NCBI GenBank assembly: GCA_945897365.1 | Contig: CAMDFD010000002.1 | Coordinates: forward strand, 124,001-188,000 | DNA: 64,000 bases | Origin: Bordetella parapertussis | GTDB lineage: Bacteria; Pseudomonadota; Gammaproteobacteria; Burkholderiales; Burkholderiaceae_B | Direction of reading: 5' to 3' | Shown: piece after piece, positions 35,953 through 44,034 of the stretch | Layout of the letters: each line of letters begins with the position of its first letter | Numbering within the stretch: the first letter of the stretch is position 1 | Notes under the pieces: model-generated | Seen by the model: only the letters and a program-made list of their open reading frames with translations | Database searches by the model: none | Told to the model about the DNA's origin: nothing | Translations under genes and position numbers: made by a program

Positions 35953-37609
35953 AAATCTAACACCGGGTTTTTCTGTGTCTGAACAAATTACTGTCGCAGA
36001 CATGCCATCGCTGATGCAAGCTGGCTTTAAGTCAATCATCTGTAACCGCCCTGATGGAGAGAGCTCAGATCAAACCAATTTCAAAGAAATTGAACAAGCT
36101 GCAGCGCTGCAAGGTTTGTCTGTGCGGTATCTTCCAGTCGAGTCAGGAAAAGTAACCGATGAGCAGGGTCAGACATTTGCTGAACTTATGGATCAAATGC
36201 CTAAGCCGATACTTGCCTACTGCCGCACAGGCATGCGTAGCGCTTCGCTTTGGGCTCTTGCTAATGCTGGCACAGCACCCTTATCTTCAATCATTGAAAT
36301 AACGGGCCGTGCAGGTTATGACATAAAAGCGTTAACGCGACGAATCATCAATGGCGGCCGCACGCCTGTCGTCACTACTGATGTCAAGCATGACGTGGTT
36401 ATCGTAGGGGGTGGGGCTGCAGGCATCTCGGTTGCTGCCAGTCTTTTAGCACGAAGCCCCCAACTGGATATTGCTATCATTGATCCTGCGGATGTTCATT
36501 ACTATCAACCAGGATGGACAATGGTTGGCGCAGGTGTCTTCGATGCCTCATTTACTGCACGTACGATGGGTTCAGTCCTTCCGCGCGGCGTCACCTGGAT
36601 CAAGTCAGCGGTTGCGGCTTTTGAACCAGAAAGGAACTGTGTCGTTCTCCAAAATTGCCAAGATGTTACCTACAAACAACTGGTAGTTTGCCCGGGTCTC
36701 GCCCTCGACTGGGACAGCATCGAGGGCTTAACGGATACGCTAGGTCGTAATGGTGTCACGTCTAACTATCGTTACGATCTTGCCCCCTACACGTGGGAAC
36801 TTGTGCAGAAGTTAAAAGCCGGCAAGGCGATCTTCACTCAACCTCCCATGCCGGTCAAATGTGCCGGTGCGCCACAAAAGGCGATGTATTTGTCGGCCGA
36901 TTACTGGAGAAAGCAGCGCGTACTGCACCACATCGATATTCAGTTCTGCAACGCTGGTGCAGTGCTGTTCGGAGTGGCCGACTATGTTCCTGCTCTGATG
37001 GAGTATGTAAAAGCGTATGGTATCGGTTTGAATTTTGGCAGAACACTGATCAGTATTGATGGAGGAGCAAAAAAAGCAAACTTCAGTCAGACCGCCGCCG
37101 ACGGAACAAAGCGAATCATCACTCAGGACTTTGACATGATTCATGTTGTTCCACCTCAAAAAGCGCCAGACTTTATCCGTGTTAGTCCGCTAGCAGATGC
37201 CGCAGGATGGGTTGACGTTGACCTTGCTACGTTACGTCACAAGAATTATGAAAATGTCTTCGGTTTAGGAGACGCAACGAATACAACCAATGCCAAGACT
37301 GCGGCTGCAGTGCGCAAACAGGCTCCTGTTGTGGCACACAATCTTCTAACTGCTATGGGTCGATTAAAAGGTCATGCAAAATATGATGGCTATGGCTCAT
37401 GTCCGTTAACGGTTGAGCGAGGAAAAATTGTCTTAGCTGAATTTACCTATGGCGGCAAAGTGGCACCAAGTTTTCCCAAATGGCTCATCGACGGCACAAA
37501 GCCGTCCATATTGGCATGGTATTTGAAAGAACGAGTCTTGCCTCCTTTGTACTGGGACGCCATGCTAAAGGGACGAGAATGGCTCGCGCAACCGCAAATA
37601 ACAAATTGA
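35942..37609 (+). CDS. DUF442 phosphatase-like / sulfide:quinone oxidoreductase fusion
   Basis: This fusion protein oxidises sulfide to sulfane sulfur and reduces quinone. Residues 1-110 form a DUF442 (TIGR01244, Blh-type) domain with the phosphatase-like loop AYCRTGMRSAS (C94). Residues 151 to the end form an SQR-type flavoprotein: VVIVGGGAAGISVAA at the FAD site, YQPGWTMVGAGVF, and PPMPVKCAGAPQKAMYLSAD as in type II SQRs. I chose GTG at 35942, giving 555 residues, because GGAGGT precedes it. An ATG at 35888 has no ribosome site and adds an 18-residue unrelated leader. Quinol made here could be oxidised by the adjacent CydAB. Confidence 0.88.
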   Translation: MDIKNLTPGFSVSEQITVADMPSLMQAGFKSIICNRPDGESSDQTNFKEIEQAAALQGLSVRYLPVESGKVTDEQGQTFAELMDQMPKPILAYCRTGMRSASLWALANAGTAPLSSIIEITGRAGYDIKALTRRIINGGRTPVVTTDVKHDVVIVGGGAAGISVAASLLARSPQLDIAIIDPADVHYYQPGWTMVGAGVFDASFTARTMGSVLPRGVTWIKSAVAAFEPERNCVVLQNCQDVTYKQLVVCPGLALDWDSIEGLTDTLGRNGVTSNYRYDLAPYTWELVQKLKAGKAIFTQPPMPVKCAGAPQKAMYLSADYWRKQRVLHHIDIQFCNAGAVLFGVADYVPALMEYVKAYGIGLNFGRTLISIDGGAKKANFSQTAADGTKRIITQDFDMIHVVPPQKAPDFIRVSPLADAAGWVDVDLATLRHKNYENVFGLGDATNTTNAKTAAAVRKQAPVVAHNLLTAMGRLKGHAKYDGYGSCPLTVERGKIVLAEFTYGGKVAPSFPKWLIDGTKPSILAWYLKERVLPPLYWDAMLKGREWLAQPQITN

Positions 37610-37631
37610 AAAAATAGTTCAATTAAACCGC

Positions 37632-37664
37632 AAAAGACCATCCTTTCGAGGATGATCTTTTTTT
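37632..37664 (+). terminator. Rho-independent terminator after the SQR gene
   Basis: AAGACCATCC and GGATGATCTT form a 10-bp stem with one mismatch, followed by a T run. About 45 bp here are near-identical to the segment at 38609-38655. Confidence 0.8.
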
Positions 37665-37691
37665 ACCTACAAGTTTGGGGCTTACTTCGAG

Positions 37692-38333
37692 TTAAAGAGA
37701 CTTTTGCGAAAAATACCAGTCAGTCATTTCATAGCCCTCAGTCAATCTCTTTTCAAGATCCTGACTTGTTTTTGGCGGTGACACAATGACCTTGCAACCT
37801 GGTGTCCAGTTTTCTGGTGTCGCAACTCCGTGTGCGTCGGTTGTTTGCAGTGCTTCTAACAGCCTGATGAACTCATTGATGGAGCGACCGTTACTCATGG
37901 GGTAGTAGACCATCGCACGCAAAATTCCTTTGGGATCAATAAAGAAGGTAGCGCGAACGGCTTGTGTATCGGCGGCACCTGGATGAACCATTCCGTAAAC
38001 ACGGGCGACATCCATTTTGATGTCCTCGATGATCGGAAAGGGAATCTTGACGCCAAATTTCTCTTCAATGTTTTGCGTCCAAGCCAAGTGTGCGAACACC
38101 GAATCAATAGACAATCCGAGTAAGTCGCAATTCATGGATTGAAACTTGTCGTGGGCTCGAGCAAAAGCGATGAATTCCGTTGTGCAGACAGGGGTAAAGT
38201 CGGCCGGGTGGGCAAATAAAATGAGCCACTTTCCCTTGTAATCAGCAAGTTTTTTCTGTCCGTGGGTGGTGCGCACATCAAAATCTGGTGCGGGTGCGTT
38301 GAGTTGGGGAAAGCTTGACGATGTTTGTTCCAT
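37692..38333 (-). CDS. 1-Cys (Prx6-type) peroxiredoxin
   Basis: This thiol peroxidase of the Prx6/1-Cys group reduces H2O2, organic peroxides or peroxynitrite. The 213 residues carry the active-site motif PADFTPVCTTEF with peroxidatic C50, and the Prx6-type C-terminus with YPMSNGRSINEFIRLLEALQ and NWTPGCKVIV. It converges on the SQR gene and probably protects cells during sulfide/oxygen redox stress. Its upstream region (38334-38450) is AT-rich with palindromes similar to those before the SQR gene. Confidence 0.9.
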   Translation of the reverse strand: MEQTSSSFPQLNAPAPDFDVRTTHGQKKLADYKGKWLILFAHPADFTPVCTTEFIAFARAHDKFQSMNCDLLGLSIDSVFAHLAWTQNIEEKFGVKIPFPIIEDIKMDVARVYGMVHPGAADTQAVRATFFIDPKGILRAMVYYPMSNGRSINEFIRLLEALQTTDAHGVATPENWTPGCKVIVSPPKTSQDLEKRLTEGYEMTDWYFSQKSL

Positions 38334-38427
38334 TTTGAATCTCCTGAGTCTGCGTTTGAGATTTCAAACACACAACTCATTTAAATTCATATTTAATATT
38401 ATGTATATAAATATATTATTATTAGAT

Positions 38428-38446
38428 CGATAGATTTGATCTATCG
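38428..38446. promoter_or_regulatory. Inverted repeat upstream of the peroxiredoxin gene
   Basis: CGATAGAT and ATCTATCG are perfect 8-bp arms with a 3-bp spacer, about 95 bp before the peroxiredoxin ATG. It is a candidate operator or RNA hairpin. The rest of the 38334-38580 gap is AT-rich DNA (an AATATTAT motif recurs near 38397) without a recognisable gene. Confidence 0.45.
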
Positions 38447-38581
38447 CAAATGACAAGTTCTTTTAATCCCTCAGCATTTAAATAGCAGCCTCGAAACCGC
38501 CACAAAAAACGATACATATGCGATACGGCGACTTTTCAAATTCGTAGACCTAATTTTTACAGGGCTCTCCGGAGACATATT

Positions 38582-38600
38582 ATTCCCCCCGGCTCCACCA
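38582..38600 (+). repeat. Putative attR: 19-bp ssrA 3' end direct repeat, copy 2
   Basis: The sequence is identical to the last 19 bases of ssrA (32798-32816). No other part of a tRNA or tmRNA is present upstream of it, so it is an orphan 3' fragment in the same orientation as ssrA. Confidence 0.8.
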
Positions 38601-38608
38601 TATCGCAC

Positions 38609-38640
38609 AAGACCATCCTTTTGAGGATGGTCTTTTTTTT
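38609..38640 (+). terminator. Rho-independent terminator after the ssrA 3' fragment
   Basis: A perfect 10-bp stem AAGACCATCC/GGATGGTCTT is followed by a long T run. It lies 8 bp after the orphan tmRNA 3' end, the same spacing as at ssrA itself, so it may be the original ssrA terminator displaced by insertion. Confidence 0.85.
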
Positions 38641-38710
38641 CCTAGAAGTTTGAGTTCATGCGGTTCTTTATCGCAGATATGAGTCGAAGTCCAAGAGTGG
38701 TTATCGAAGC

Positions 38711-38935
38711 TTATTGAGGTGACTTTGAATACCACTGCACCTCTTGATTGCGTACGAAACTACCTTCAATACAAATGCCAATGATATGTGCTCAGCGTTC
38801 GCCTTGTGTGACGCCATTTAATTTTTTAAAAGAGTCAATCATTTGGCTTCCCGTTACCTCTTGTGCATTAATCAGAGAGGCTACGCTTAAAGTCGCAGGC
38901 GCACTCAGGCTGCAATATAACTCATACGCCGCAAA
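38711..38935 (-). pseudogene. Remnant of a catalase-family peroxidase gene
   Basis: Read on the minus strand, one frame encodes SLINAQEVTGSQMIDSFKKL then NGVTQGER. It is interrupted by TGA (38792-38794) and continues in the same frame as AHIIGICIEGSFV before a TAA at 38711. The pattern, with a short helix then GVxxGxRRxHxxGxCxxGxF, resembles the N-terminal heme-domain region of catalase-related (SrpA-like) peroxidases. No start codon and no downstream heme domain are left. It overlaps the end of the LysR gene. The family assignment is by eye from a short stretch. Confidence 0.5.
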
Positions 38936-39830
38936 TCTTTTTTAATGCACTACCCTTTGCCCACGTCGTCAATGCATTCAAGAACTCATGCACTGCAGGA
39001 TGATTATTGTGTCGACGTGTCATTGCATAGACGTCAGCAGATAGAGTCGTGTCAGATAATGCTCGAAAAACAATTTCGTCTTTACGAATATGCGCGATCG
39101 ACGCGGGTGCCAGTGCCACACCTAAGCCGGCTGCAACCCAGTTAGCCATCGCGGGCATTTCAATCACATGCTGTGCAACCCGAGGTACGAAACCCTCAGC
39201 GATGCAAGCATCAAAGATGCTTTGTGCATAGGCTGATGATTCAGGATGCAATAGAACCATCGATTCATCGCGTAATTCCTTGAGGTGAATTTTTCTTTTT
39301 CTCGCCAAGCGATGATTAAGCGGCAAGACAGCCATCACGGGGTCACGCCATAGCAGTTTCGCGGACAAATCTGGATGCTCGGAGGGATTGCGTAAAAGGC
39401 TAATATCCACTCCTCCATCGTACAAAGACCGCAAATGATCGGCAGGTTTCATTTCTCGCAGAATAATCTCTACCTGTGGCCGGGCAGCGCGGAACTCGCC
39501 TATAAAGTAAGGTAATGGCCCCATAAAATGAGAGCCGGACAGGCCAATCTGTACTTGTCCCTCCAGACCCTTTTCAACTTGTTTGACGTGATCACAGGCT
39601 TGATCCAGGCGGTCAAGTATTGCCTGACAGTGGGTCAAAAAAACTTTGCCCGCTTCACTCAATGCAACACTACGACTTGTGCGGTAAAAAAGTTTGCTGC
39701 CCAACTCATGTTCAAGATTTGCTATTTGCAAACTTAGCGGAGGTTGAGAGACGAAGAGTTTCTCAGCCGCGCGAGTAAAGTTCAATTCTTTAGCCAAAAC
39801 AACGAAATAGCGTAATTGTCTGAGTTCCAT
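38922..39830 (-). CDS. LysR family transcriptional regulator
   Basis: The 302-residue regulator has the N-terminal winged helix (MELRQLRYFVVLAKELNFTR, then AAEKLFVSQPPLSLQIANLE) and a periplasmic-binding-like effector domain. It is divergent from the maleate isomerase gene with a 102 bp intergenic region, the standard LysR arrangement, so it likely controls that gene. The effector may be maleate or a precursor; this is inference. It is BenM/CatR-like in its N-terminal residues. Confidence 0.88.
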   Translation of the reverse strand: MELRQLRYFVVLAKELNFTRAAEKLFVSQPPLSLQIANLEHELGSKLFYRTSRSVALSEAGKVFLTHCQAILDRLDQACDHVKQVEKGLEGQVQIGLSGSHFMGPLPYFIGEFRAARPQVEIILREMKPADHLRSLYDGGVDISLLRNPSEHPDLSAKLLWRDPVMAVLPLNHRLARKRKIHLKELRDESMVLLHPESSAYAQSIFDACIAEGFVPRVAQHVIEMPAMANWVAAGLGVALAPASIAHIRKDEIVFRALSDTTLSADVYAMTRRHNNHPAVHEFLNALTTWAKGSALKKICGV

Positions 39831-39932
39831 GATTGATTCGTATTAGATATAGATGAATTTAAATTATGTATTAGACAGTATCAATCTTCAAGCAGAAGAT
39901 ACACACTTCTTGAACTTTTCTGGAAAACCATC

Positions 39933-40685
39933 ATGTCAAGATCATACCGAGTTGGCTTAATTGTCCCGAGTTCTAACACGACTATGGAAACGGAAATCCC
40001 AGCCATGTTAAGAGCGAGAGAGTTAGTGTTACCTGAACGCTTTACATTTCACTCCAGCCGGATGCGAATGATGGAAGTTACAAAAGAGCAGCTAGCCGCG
40101 ATGGATCGCGACTCTGATCGCTGTGCGACTGAACTATCAGACGCACGGATGGATGTCATGGGATATGCGTGCCTGGTGGCAATCATGAGTATGGGTTTAG
40201 GCTATCACCGCGAGTCGCAAAAACGGCTGCACGAGATCACAATCGCCAACAATGGAACCGCTCCTGTCACAACCAGCGCCGGTGCCTTAGTCGAGGGCTT
40301 GCACGCGCTGGGTGCAAAACGCGTGTCAATCATCGCCCCTTACATGAAGCCTCTCACGCAGGTCGTCATCAACTATCTTAATAACGAGGGGATCGAGGTC
40401 ATTGATAGCATTTCCCTTGAAATACACGACAACTTAAAGGTCGGCGCACGTGATCCGAAAGCGCCTACTGATCTTTGGCAACAGCTTAATGTGCAGGGTG
40501 CTGATGCAATCGTTGCTTCAGCATGCGTACAAATGCCCTCCTTGGCCTCTGTTCCGATGATAGAGCAAGCCAGTGGTCTGCCTGTAGTGTCCAGCTCGAT
40601 CTGCACGACTTGGTCAATCTTGAAGCATTTGGGAATCGAACGTCGCGCACCCGACGCAGGTGCACTGCTCTCAGGTCGATATTGA
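39933..40685 (+). CDS. maiA: Maleate cis-trans isomerase
   Basis: This isomerase converts maleate to fumarate and belongs to the Asp/Glu racemase superfamily. The 250 residues start MSRSYRVGLIVPSSNTTMET and contain EIPAMLRARE, FTFHSSRMRM, the nucleophile cysteine C80 in YACLVAIM, and the second cysteine C198 in ASACVQMPSL. These positions match the catalytic pair of maleate isomerases such as the Alcaligenes enzyme. The pathway genes usually found with it (nicotinate or gentisate degradation) are not adjacent, so it may serve uptake of external maleate. Confidence 0.9.
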   Translation: MSRSYRVGLIVPSSNTTMETEIPAMLRARELVLPERFTFHSSRMRMMEVTKEQLAAMDRDSDRCATELSDARMDVMGYACLVAIMSMGLGYHRESQKRLHEITIANNGTAPVTTSAGALVEGLHALGAKRVSIIAPYMKPLTQVVINYLNNEGIEVIDSISLEIHDNLKVGARDPKAPTDLWQQLNVQGADAIVASACVQMPSLASVPMIEQASGLPVVSSSICTTWSILKHLGIERRAPDAGALLSGRY

Positions 40686-40789
40686 CCCTTTTACAGCCAG
40701 CAATTTCCATCAGATTTTTCAACGCTAGCCCCTTCACCTGTCGTCATAGCTTTTCAATAAAACCTTCCTTTACCCTCACGGAGTCTTGT

Positions 40790-41347
40790 ATGAAAATCGC
40801 TCTTACTTCCTTAGCACTCATGACCCTCGCAACTATTTCACATGCAGAGACCTTCACGATCAGCAGCCCTGACATTAAAGCCAACAGCGTGATTGAGAAG
40901 CGTTTTGAATTTAATGGCTTTGGTTGTTCTGGTGAAAACATGTCTCCAGCACTCAACTGGAAAGGGGCACCGAAAGATACAAAGGCTTTTGCTGTAACGG
41001 TATATGACCCCGATGCGCCCACCGGCTCTGGCTGGTGGCACTGGATGGCGATCAATATCCCGGCAGATGTTCAGGCCTTAGCAGCGAATGCAGGCGCTGT
41101 CGGTGGAAAAAACTTACCCAAGGGTGCTAGTCACGGTCGTAACGACTACGGAGTTGCTGGATGGGGTGGAGTATGCCCACCCCAAGGTGATCAGCCACAT
41201 CGTTATATCTTCACAGTGCATGCGCTGAAGGCTCCAATTGAAGTTCCAGCCGATGCGACAGCCGCGTTGACGGGTTACGTGATGGGAATGAACACCATCG
41301 CCAAGACGAGCTTTACAGCAACCTATGGTCGTCCCGCTGCAAAATAA
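40790..41347 (+). CDS. YbhB/YbcL family (PEBP/Raf kinase inhibitor-like) exported protein
   Basis: This 185-residue protein has a signal peptide (MKIALTSLALMTLATISHAE) and a PEBP fold: YDPDAPTGSGWWHWMAINIP and NDYGVAGWGGVCPPQGDQPH with the ligand-site DPDAP and GxxPP-type motifs. The ATG at 40790 has GGAG 8 bp before it, whereas an open frame from 40523 lies mostly inside maiA. The bacterial function of this family is not established, so the role is unknown. It lies about 105 bp after maiA. Confidence 0.87.
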   Translation: MKIALTSLALMTLATISHAETFTISSPDIKANSVIEKRFEFNGFGCSGENMSPALNWKGAPKDTKAFAVTVYDPDAPTGSGWWHWMAINIPADVQALAANAGAVGGKNLPKGASHGRNDYGVAGWGGVCPPQGDQPHRYIFTVHALKAPIEVPADATAALTGYVMGMNTIAKTSFTATYGRPAAK

Positions 41348-41426
41348 TGAGATTGGGATAGGAGGTCAGAAAAGTGAAATGTCTGGCTATCGCCTCAGAG
41401 ACTAACTTTACATGTCCGTCCCTATC

Positions 41427-42191
41427 TCACCACTTTGGTTTGCGCTTTTCAACAAACGCGGTGATGCCTTCGTGCGCCGAAGCGCTCATCGCGATGTTGC
41501 AAAAGCTATCCGCTGCAGCAGTGACCGCTTGCCTGTAACCATTGTCATTGGCTTGCATGAACGCCGCACGTCCAAAACGAATCACCTCGGCTGACTTTCC
41601 GCACATCACCTGCGCCAAAGCACGGGCCGCGTTCATTTCCTGCCCCTCCTCGACCAGCTGACTAATCAGCCCCAGCCCCATCGCCTCGTCTGCATCAAAC
41701 GCCCGGCCACTAAAAAGCAACTCAAACGCGCGATGACGACCAATAATACGGGGTAAGTGCGTGAAATGAATGGAGGGCAAAACCCCCGCATCGATTTCGG
41801 GGTAGCCGAACGTCGCGTTGCGCGACGCAACAATCATGTCGCAGGAGATAGCGAGCGTCATGCCACCGCCTCGTGCGGTACCGCCAATCGCAGCAATCGT
41901 GGGTTTACCCATCGAAAACTGCAAATCCGTCATTTTGATATAGAGCCGATCAAGCAGCGAGCGAAATTTAGCTGCACCCTCTGTATGAACCGCAGCTAGG
42001 TTTAAACCCGCACAAAATCTGCCTGGAACATGGCTGCCAACGATCACGGCACGCACTGCATCATCCGCAGCTGCCTGCGCTAAATAATCTAGATACTGAT
42101 TGAGCATCTGCTCTGAGAGCGCATTCACTGGCGGATGATTGAGCATGATTTCAGCCACACCATTGCGAACTTCATAACTCAGAAATGACAT
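41427..42191 (-). CDS. Enoyl-CoA hydratase/isomerase family protein
   Basis: This crotonase-fold enzyme of 254 residues hydrates or isomerises acyl-CoAs. It contains the first oxyanion-hole region HVPGRFCAGLNLAA and the second AAIGGTARGGGMTLAISCDM, and then FLSGRAF-like LFSGRAFDADEAMGLGLI. The ATG at 42189-42191 has AAGGA upstream. A longer frame from 42266 would run into the divergent CoA-transferase promoter region. The gene is divergent from the CaiB/MaoC pair, and together they suggest a small acyl-CoA degradation unit. Confidence 0.87.
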   Translation of the reverse strand: MSFLSYEVRNGVAEIMLNHPPVNALSEQMLNQYLDYLAQAAADDAVRAVIVGSHVPGRFCAGLNLAAVHTEGAAKFRSLLDRLYIKMTDLQFSMGKPTIAAIGGTARGGGMTLAISCDMIVASRNATFGYPEIDAGVLPSIHFTHLPRIIGRHRAFELLFSGRAFDADEAMGLGLISQLVEEGQEMNAARALAQVMCGKSAEVIRFGRAAFMQANDNGYRQAVTAAADSFCNIAMSASAHEGITAFVEKRKPKW

Positions 42192-42287
42192 AATTTTTCC
42201 TTGTTCTGGCTGACCCAGAATGACACCTAACGGGTTTTGCACTGCATAATAGTTCGATACAGACAAACAAGTTATAGCAAAGCTTAT

Positions 42288-43490
42288 ATGAAACCCTTAA
42301 AAAATATAAAAGTCGTCGATCTGAGCAAAGTCCTCGCAGGACCGCTTTGTGCTCAGTTTCTTGGGGAGTTGGGCGCGGATGTGATTAAGATCGAGCCTGT
42401 TGGCAGTGGCGATGACACCCGCGCATGGTTACCTAAGGAAAAAGATCAATCTGCAATTTTCCTTGCAGTAAACCACAACAAGCGTAGCATCGCAGTCGAC
42501 CTTAAATCTCCCGAAGGCCAAGAGATTATTCATGAACTCGTGGCCAAGGCCGATATTATTCTTCAGGGTTTTGGATCTGGCACCGCCCATAAGCTAGGGG
42601 TTGATTATGAAACGATTAGCAAGATCAACCCAAAAATCATTTATCTTGAAATCTCAGGCTATGGGCGCGATGGTCCCCTCGGGAAAGAGCCTGGATACGA
42701 CGTGATGCTTCAGGCGTTTAGTGGAATGCTCAGCTCGATGGGCGATCCAGACGGAAGCTTTTCACGCGCGAGTTTTTCACCTGTCGATCTCGGTACAGGA
42801 TCTTTTGCACTGAGTGGCATATTGGCAGCATTACTAGAGCGCCAACAGACCGGTAAAGGCGTCTATGTCGAAGTGTCCCTGCTAGATACTTCGATCTCAC
42901 AAATGGGATACATGGCACAAAACTATTGGCGAACAGGTTCGCCTCCCCGCCGCATGGGCACAGCCCATCCCGCCATGTCACCCTATCAAGCCTTTGAAAC
43001 AGCAGATGGCTACCTCATGCTTGGTGTGGGCAATGACGCGCAATGGAAACGATTTTGTACCGCAACCAAATTTGATCACCTTATGAATGACCCACGCTTT
43101 GCAACCAATGCAGAGCGCGTTTCAAATTTTAATGAAACCGTCCGAGTAGTAGGCGAAGTGATGCGTACGCGCTCGACTAATGAATGGTTGAGCTTGCTCA
43201 GGGCTGCAGGCGTACCCTGCTCTCCAATCAATACCTTAGATCAAGCGCTTGAACATCCACAAGTCCAAGCACGCGCACTCATTGTTGAAACTGAGCATCC
43301 CGTACTTGGAACAACAAAAAATGTCGGCTATCCAGTCAAATTCAATCATGAACCTAGACACGCTTCCCGTCACGCGCCGCTCTTAGGCGAACACACCAAA
43401 GAAGTGCTACAAGAAATGGGCCTATCCACTGAGCGCATTGATGCTTTATTTGAACAAGGCGTCGTTGAACAGGCCAAAATTAGCCGTTAA
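42288..43490 (+). CDS. CaiB/BaiF family (class III) CoA-transferase
   Basis: This is a formyl-CoA-transferase-type enzyme that moves CoA between carboxylic acids. The chosen 400-residue product begins MKPLKNIKVVDLSKVLAGPL. It has the catalytic aspartate D167 in SFSPVDLGTGSFALSG, HNKRSIAVDLKSPEGQ, and RMGTAHPAMSPYQ. Start at 42288 is preferred over 42237 because the longer frame adds residues not found in the family. It is followed after 16 bp by the MaoC gene. The substrate is unknown; citramalyl-, succinyl- or mesaconyl-CoA type reactions are possible. Confidence 0.88.
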   Translation: MKPLKNIKVVDLSKVLAGPLCAQFLGELGADVIKIEPVGSGDDTRAWLPKEKDQSAIFLAVNHNKRSIAVDLKSPEGQEIIHELVAKADIILQGFGSGTAHKLGVDYETISKINPKIIYLEISGYGRDGPLGKEPGYDVMLQAFSGMLSSMGDPDGSFSRASFSPVDLGTGSFALSGILAALLERQQTGKGVYVEVSLLDTSISQMGYMAQNYWRTGSPPRRMGTAHPAMSPYQAFETADGYLMLGVGNDAQWKRFCTATKFDHLMNDPRFATNAERVSNFNETVRVVGEVMRTRSTNEWLSLLRAAGVPCSPINTLDQALEHPQVQARALIVETEHPVLGTTKNVGYPVKFNHEPRHASRHAPLLGEHTKEVLQEMGLSTERIDALFEQGVVEQAKISR

Positions 43491-43506
43491 AGAATAGAGA
43501 AATTTT

Positions 43507-43971
43507 ATGTTCACCTTTAAACAGTATTACTTTGATGACTTTACGCTCGGTGAAGAATTCCCGATCCCGTCTCGCACGATGACAGAGGCGCTTTTTGCAG
43601 CGTTCCAGCTGGCGAGTGCTGACAACCATCCCAGTCATTATGATGTTGAATACTGCCGTAAACGTGGCATGCCAAACTTAGGTGCACACGGCTTTCAAAT
43701 TTTGATTCAAAGCGCTGCGGGTGCGGGATGGTTTCCCCATTACGTGGAGGACTCAATGAAAGGCTTCATTGAGCAATCCAGCAAATTTCTTAAACCCGTC
43801 TACGTCGGTGACACCCTCTATCCAAGCCTGAAAATATCAAAGCTAGACTGCGGCAAGACCACTGGCGTGGTCACCCTCGCCTCCACCATTTTGAATCAAC
43901 GAGATGAATTGGTCATGGAGGGTGAACAGAAATACCTGATTAAACGCCACCCTAGTTGTCACGTTTCATAA
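43507..43971 (+). CDS. MaoC-like hotdog dehydratase
   Basis: This hotdog-fold acyl-CoA hydratase of 154 residues has the hydratase-2-like motif ADNHPSHYDVEYCRKRG with Asp and His in catalytic positions, and LGAHGFQILIQSAAG. It is probably co-transcribed with the upstream CoA-transferase. The pair resembles mesaconyl/itaconyl-CoA hydratase and transferase units, but this is inference from context only. Confidence 0.82.
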   Translation: MFTFKQYYFDDFTLGEEFPIPSRTMTEALFAAFQLASADNHPSHYDVEYCRKRGMPNLGAHGFQILIQSAAGAGWFPHYVEDSMKGFIEQSSKFLKPVYVGDTLYPSLKISKLDCGKTTGVVTLASTILNQRDELVMEGEQKYLIKRHPSCHVS

Positions 43972-44034
43972 CCTCCAAGCCCAATGGGCACTGGCGTGCG
44001 AGAAAGGCACACTCAAGATAATTTTCTACGCGTA

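Noticed and set aside
32817..38581. Integrase or transposase inside the ssrA-bounded islet
   Set aside because: I looked for tyrosine or serine recombinase and DDE transposase motifs in all frames of the segment and found none, so no mobile-element feature is called beyond the repeats.
38748..38945. 65-codon plus-strand ORF
   Set aside because: It lacks a ribosome site and overlaps the LysR stop. The minus strand of the same DNA reads as a catalase-like remnant, which explains the open frame.
40523..40789. N-terminal extension of the PEBP-family protein
   Set aside because: The extension lies mostly inside maiA in another frame. The internal ATG at 40790 has a ribosome site and begins a proper signal peptide.
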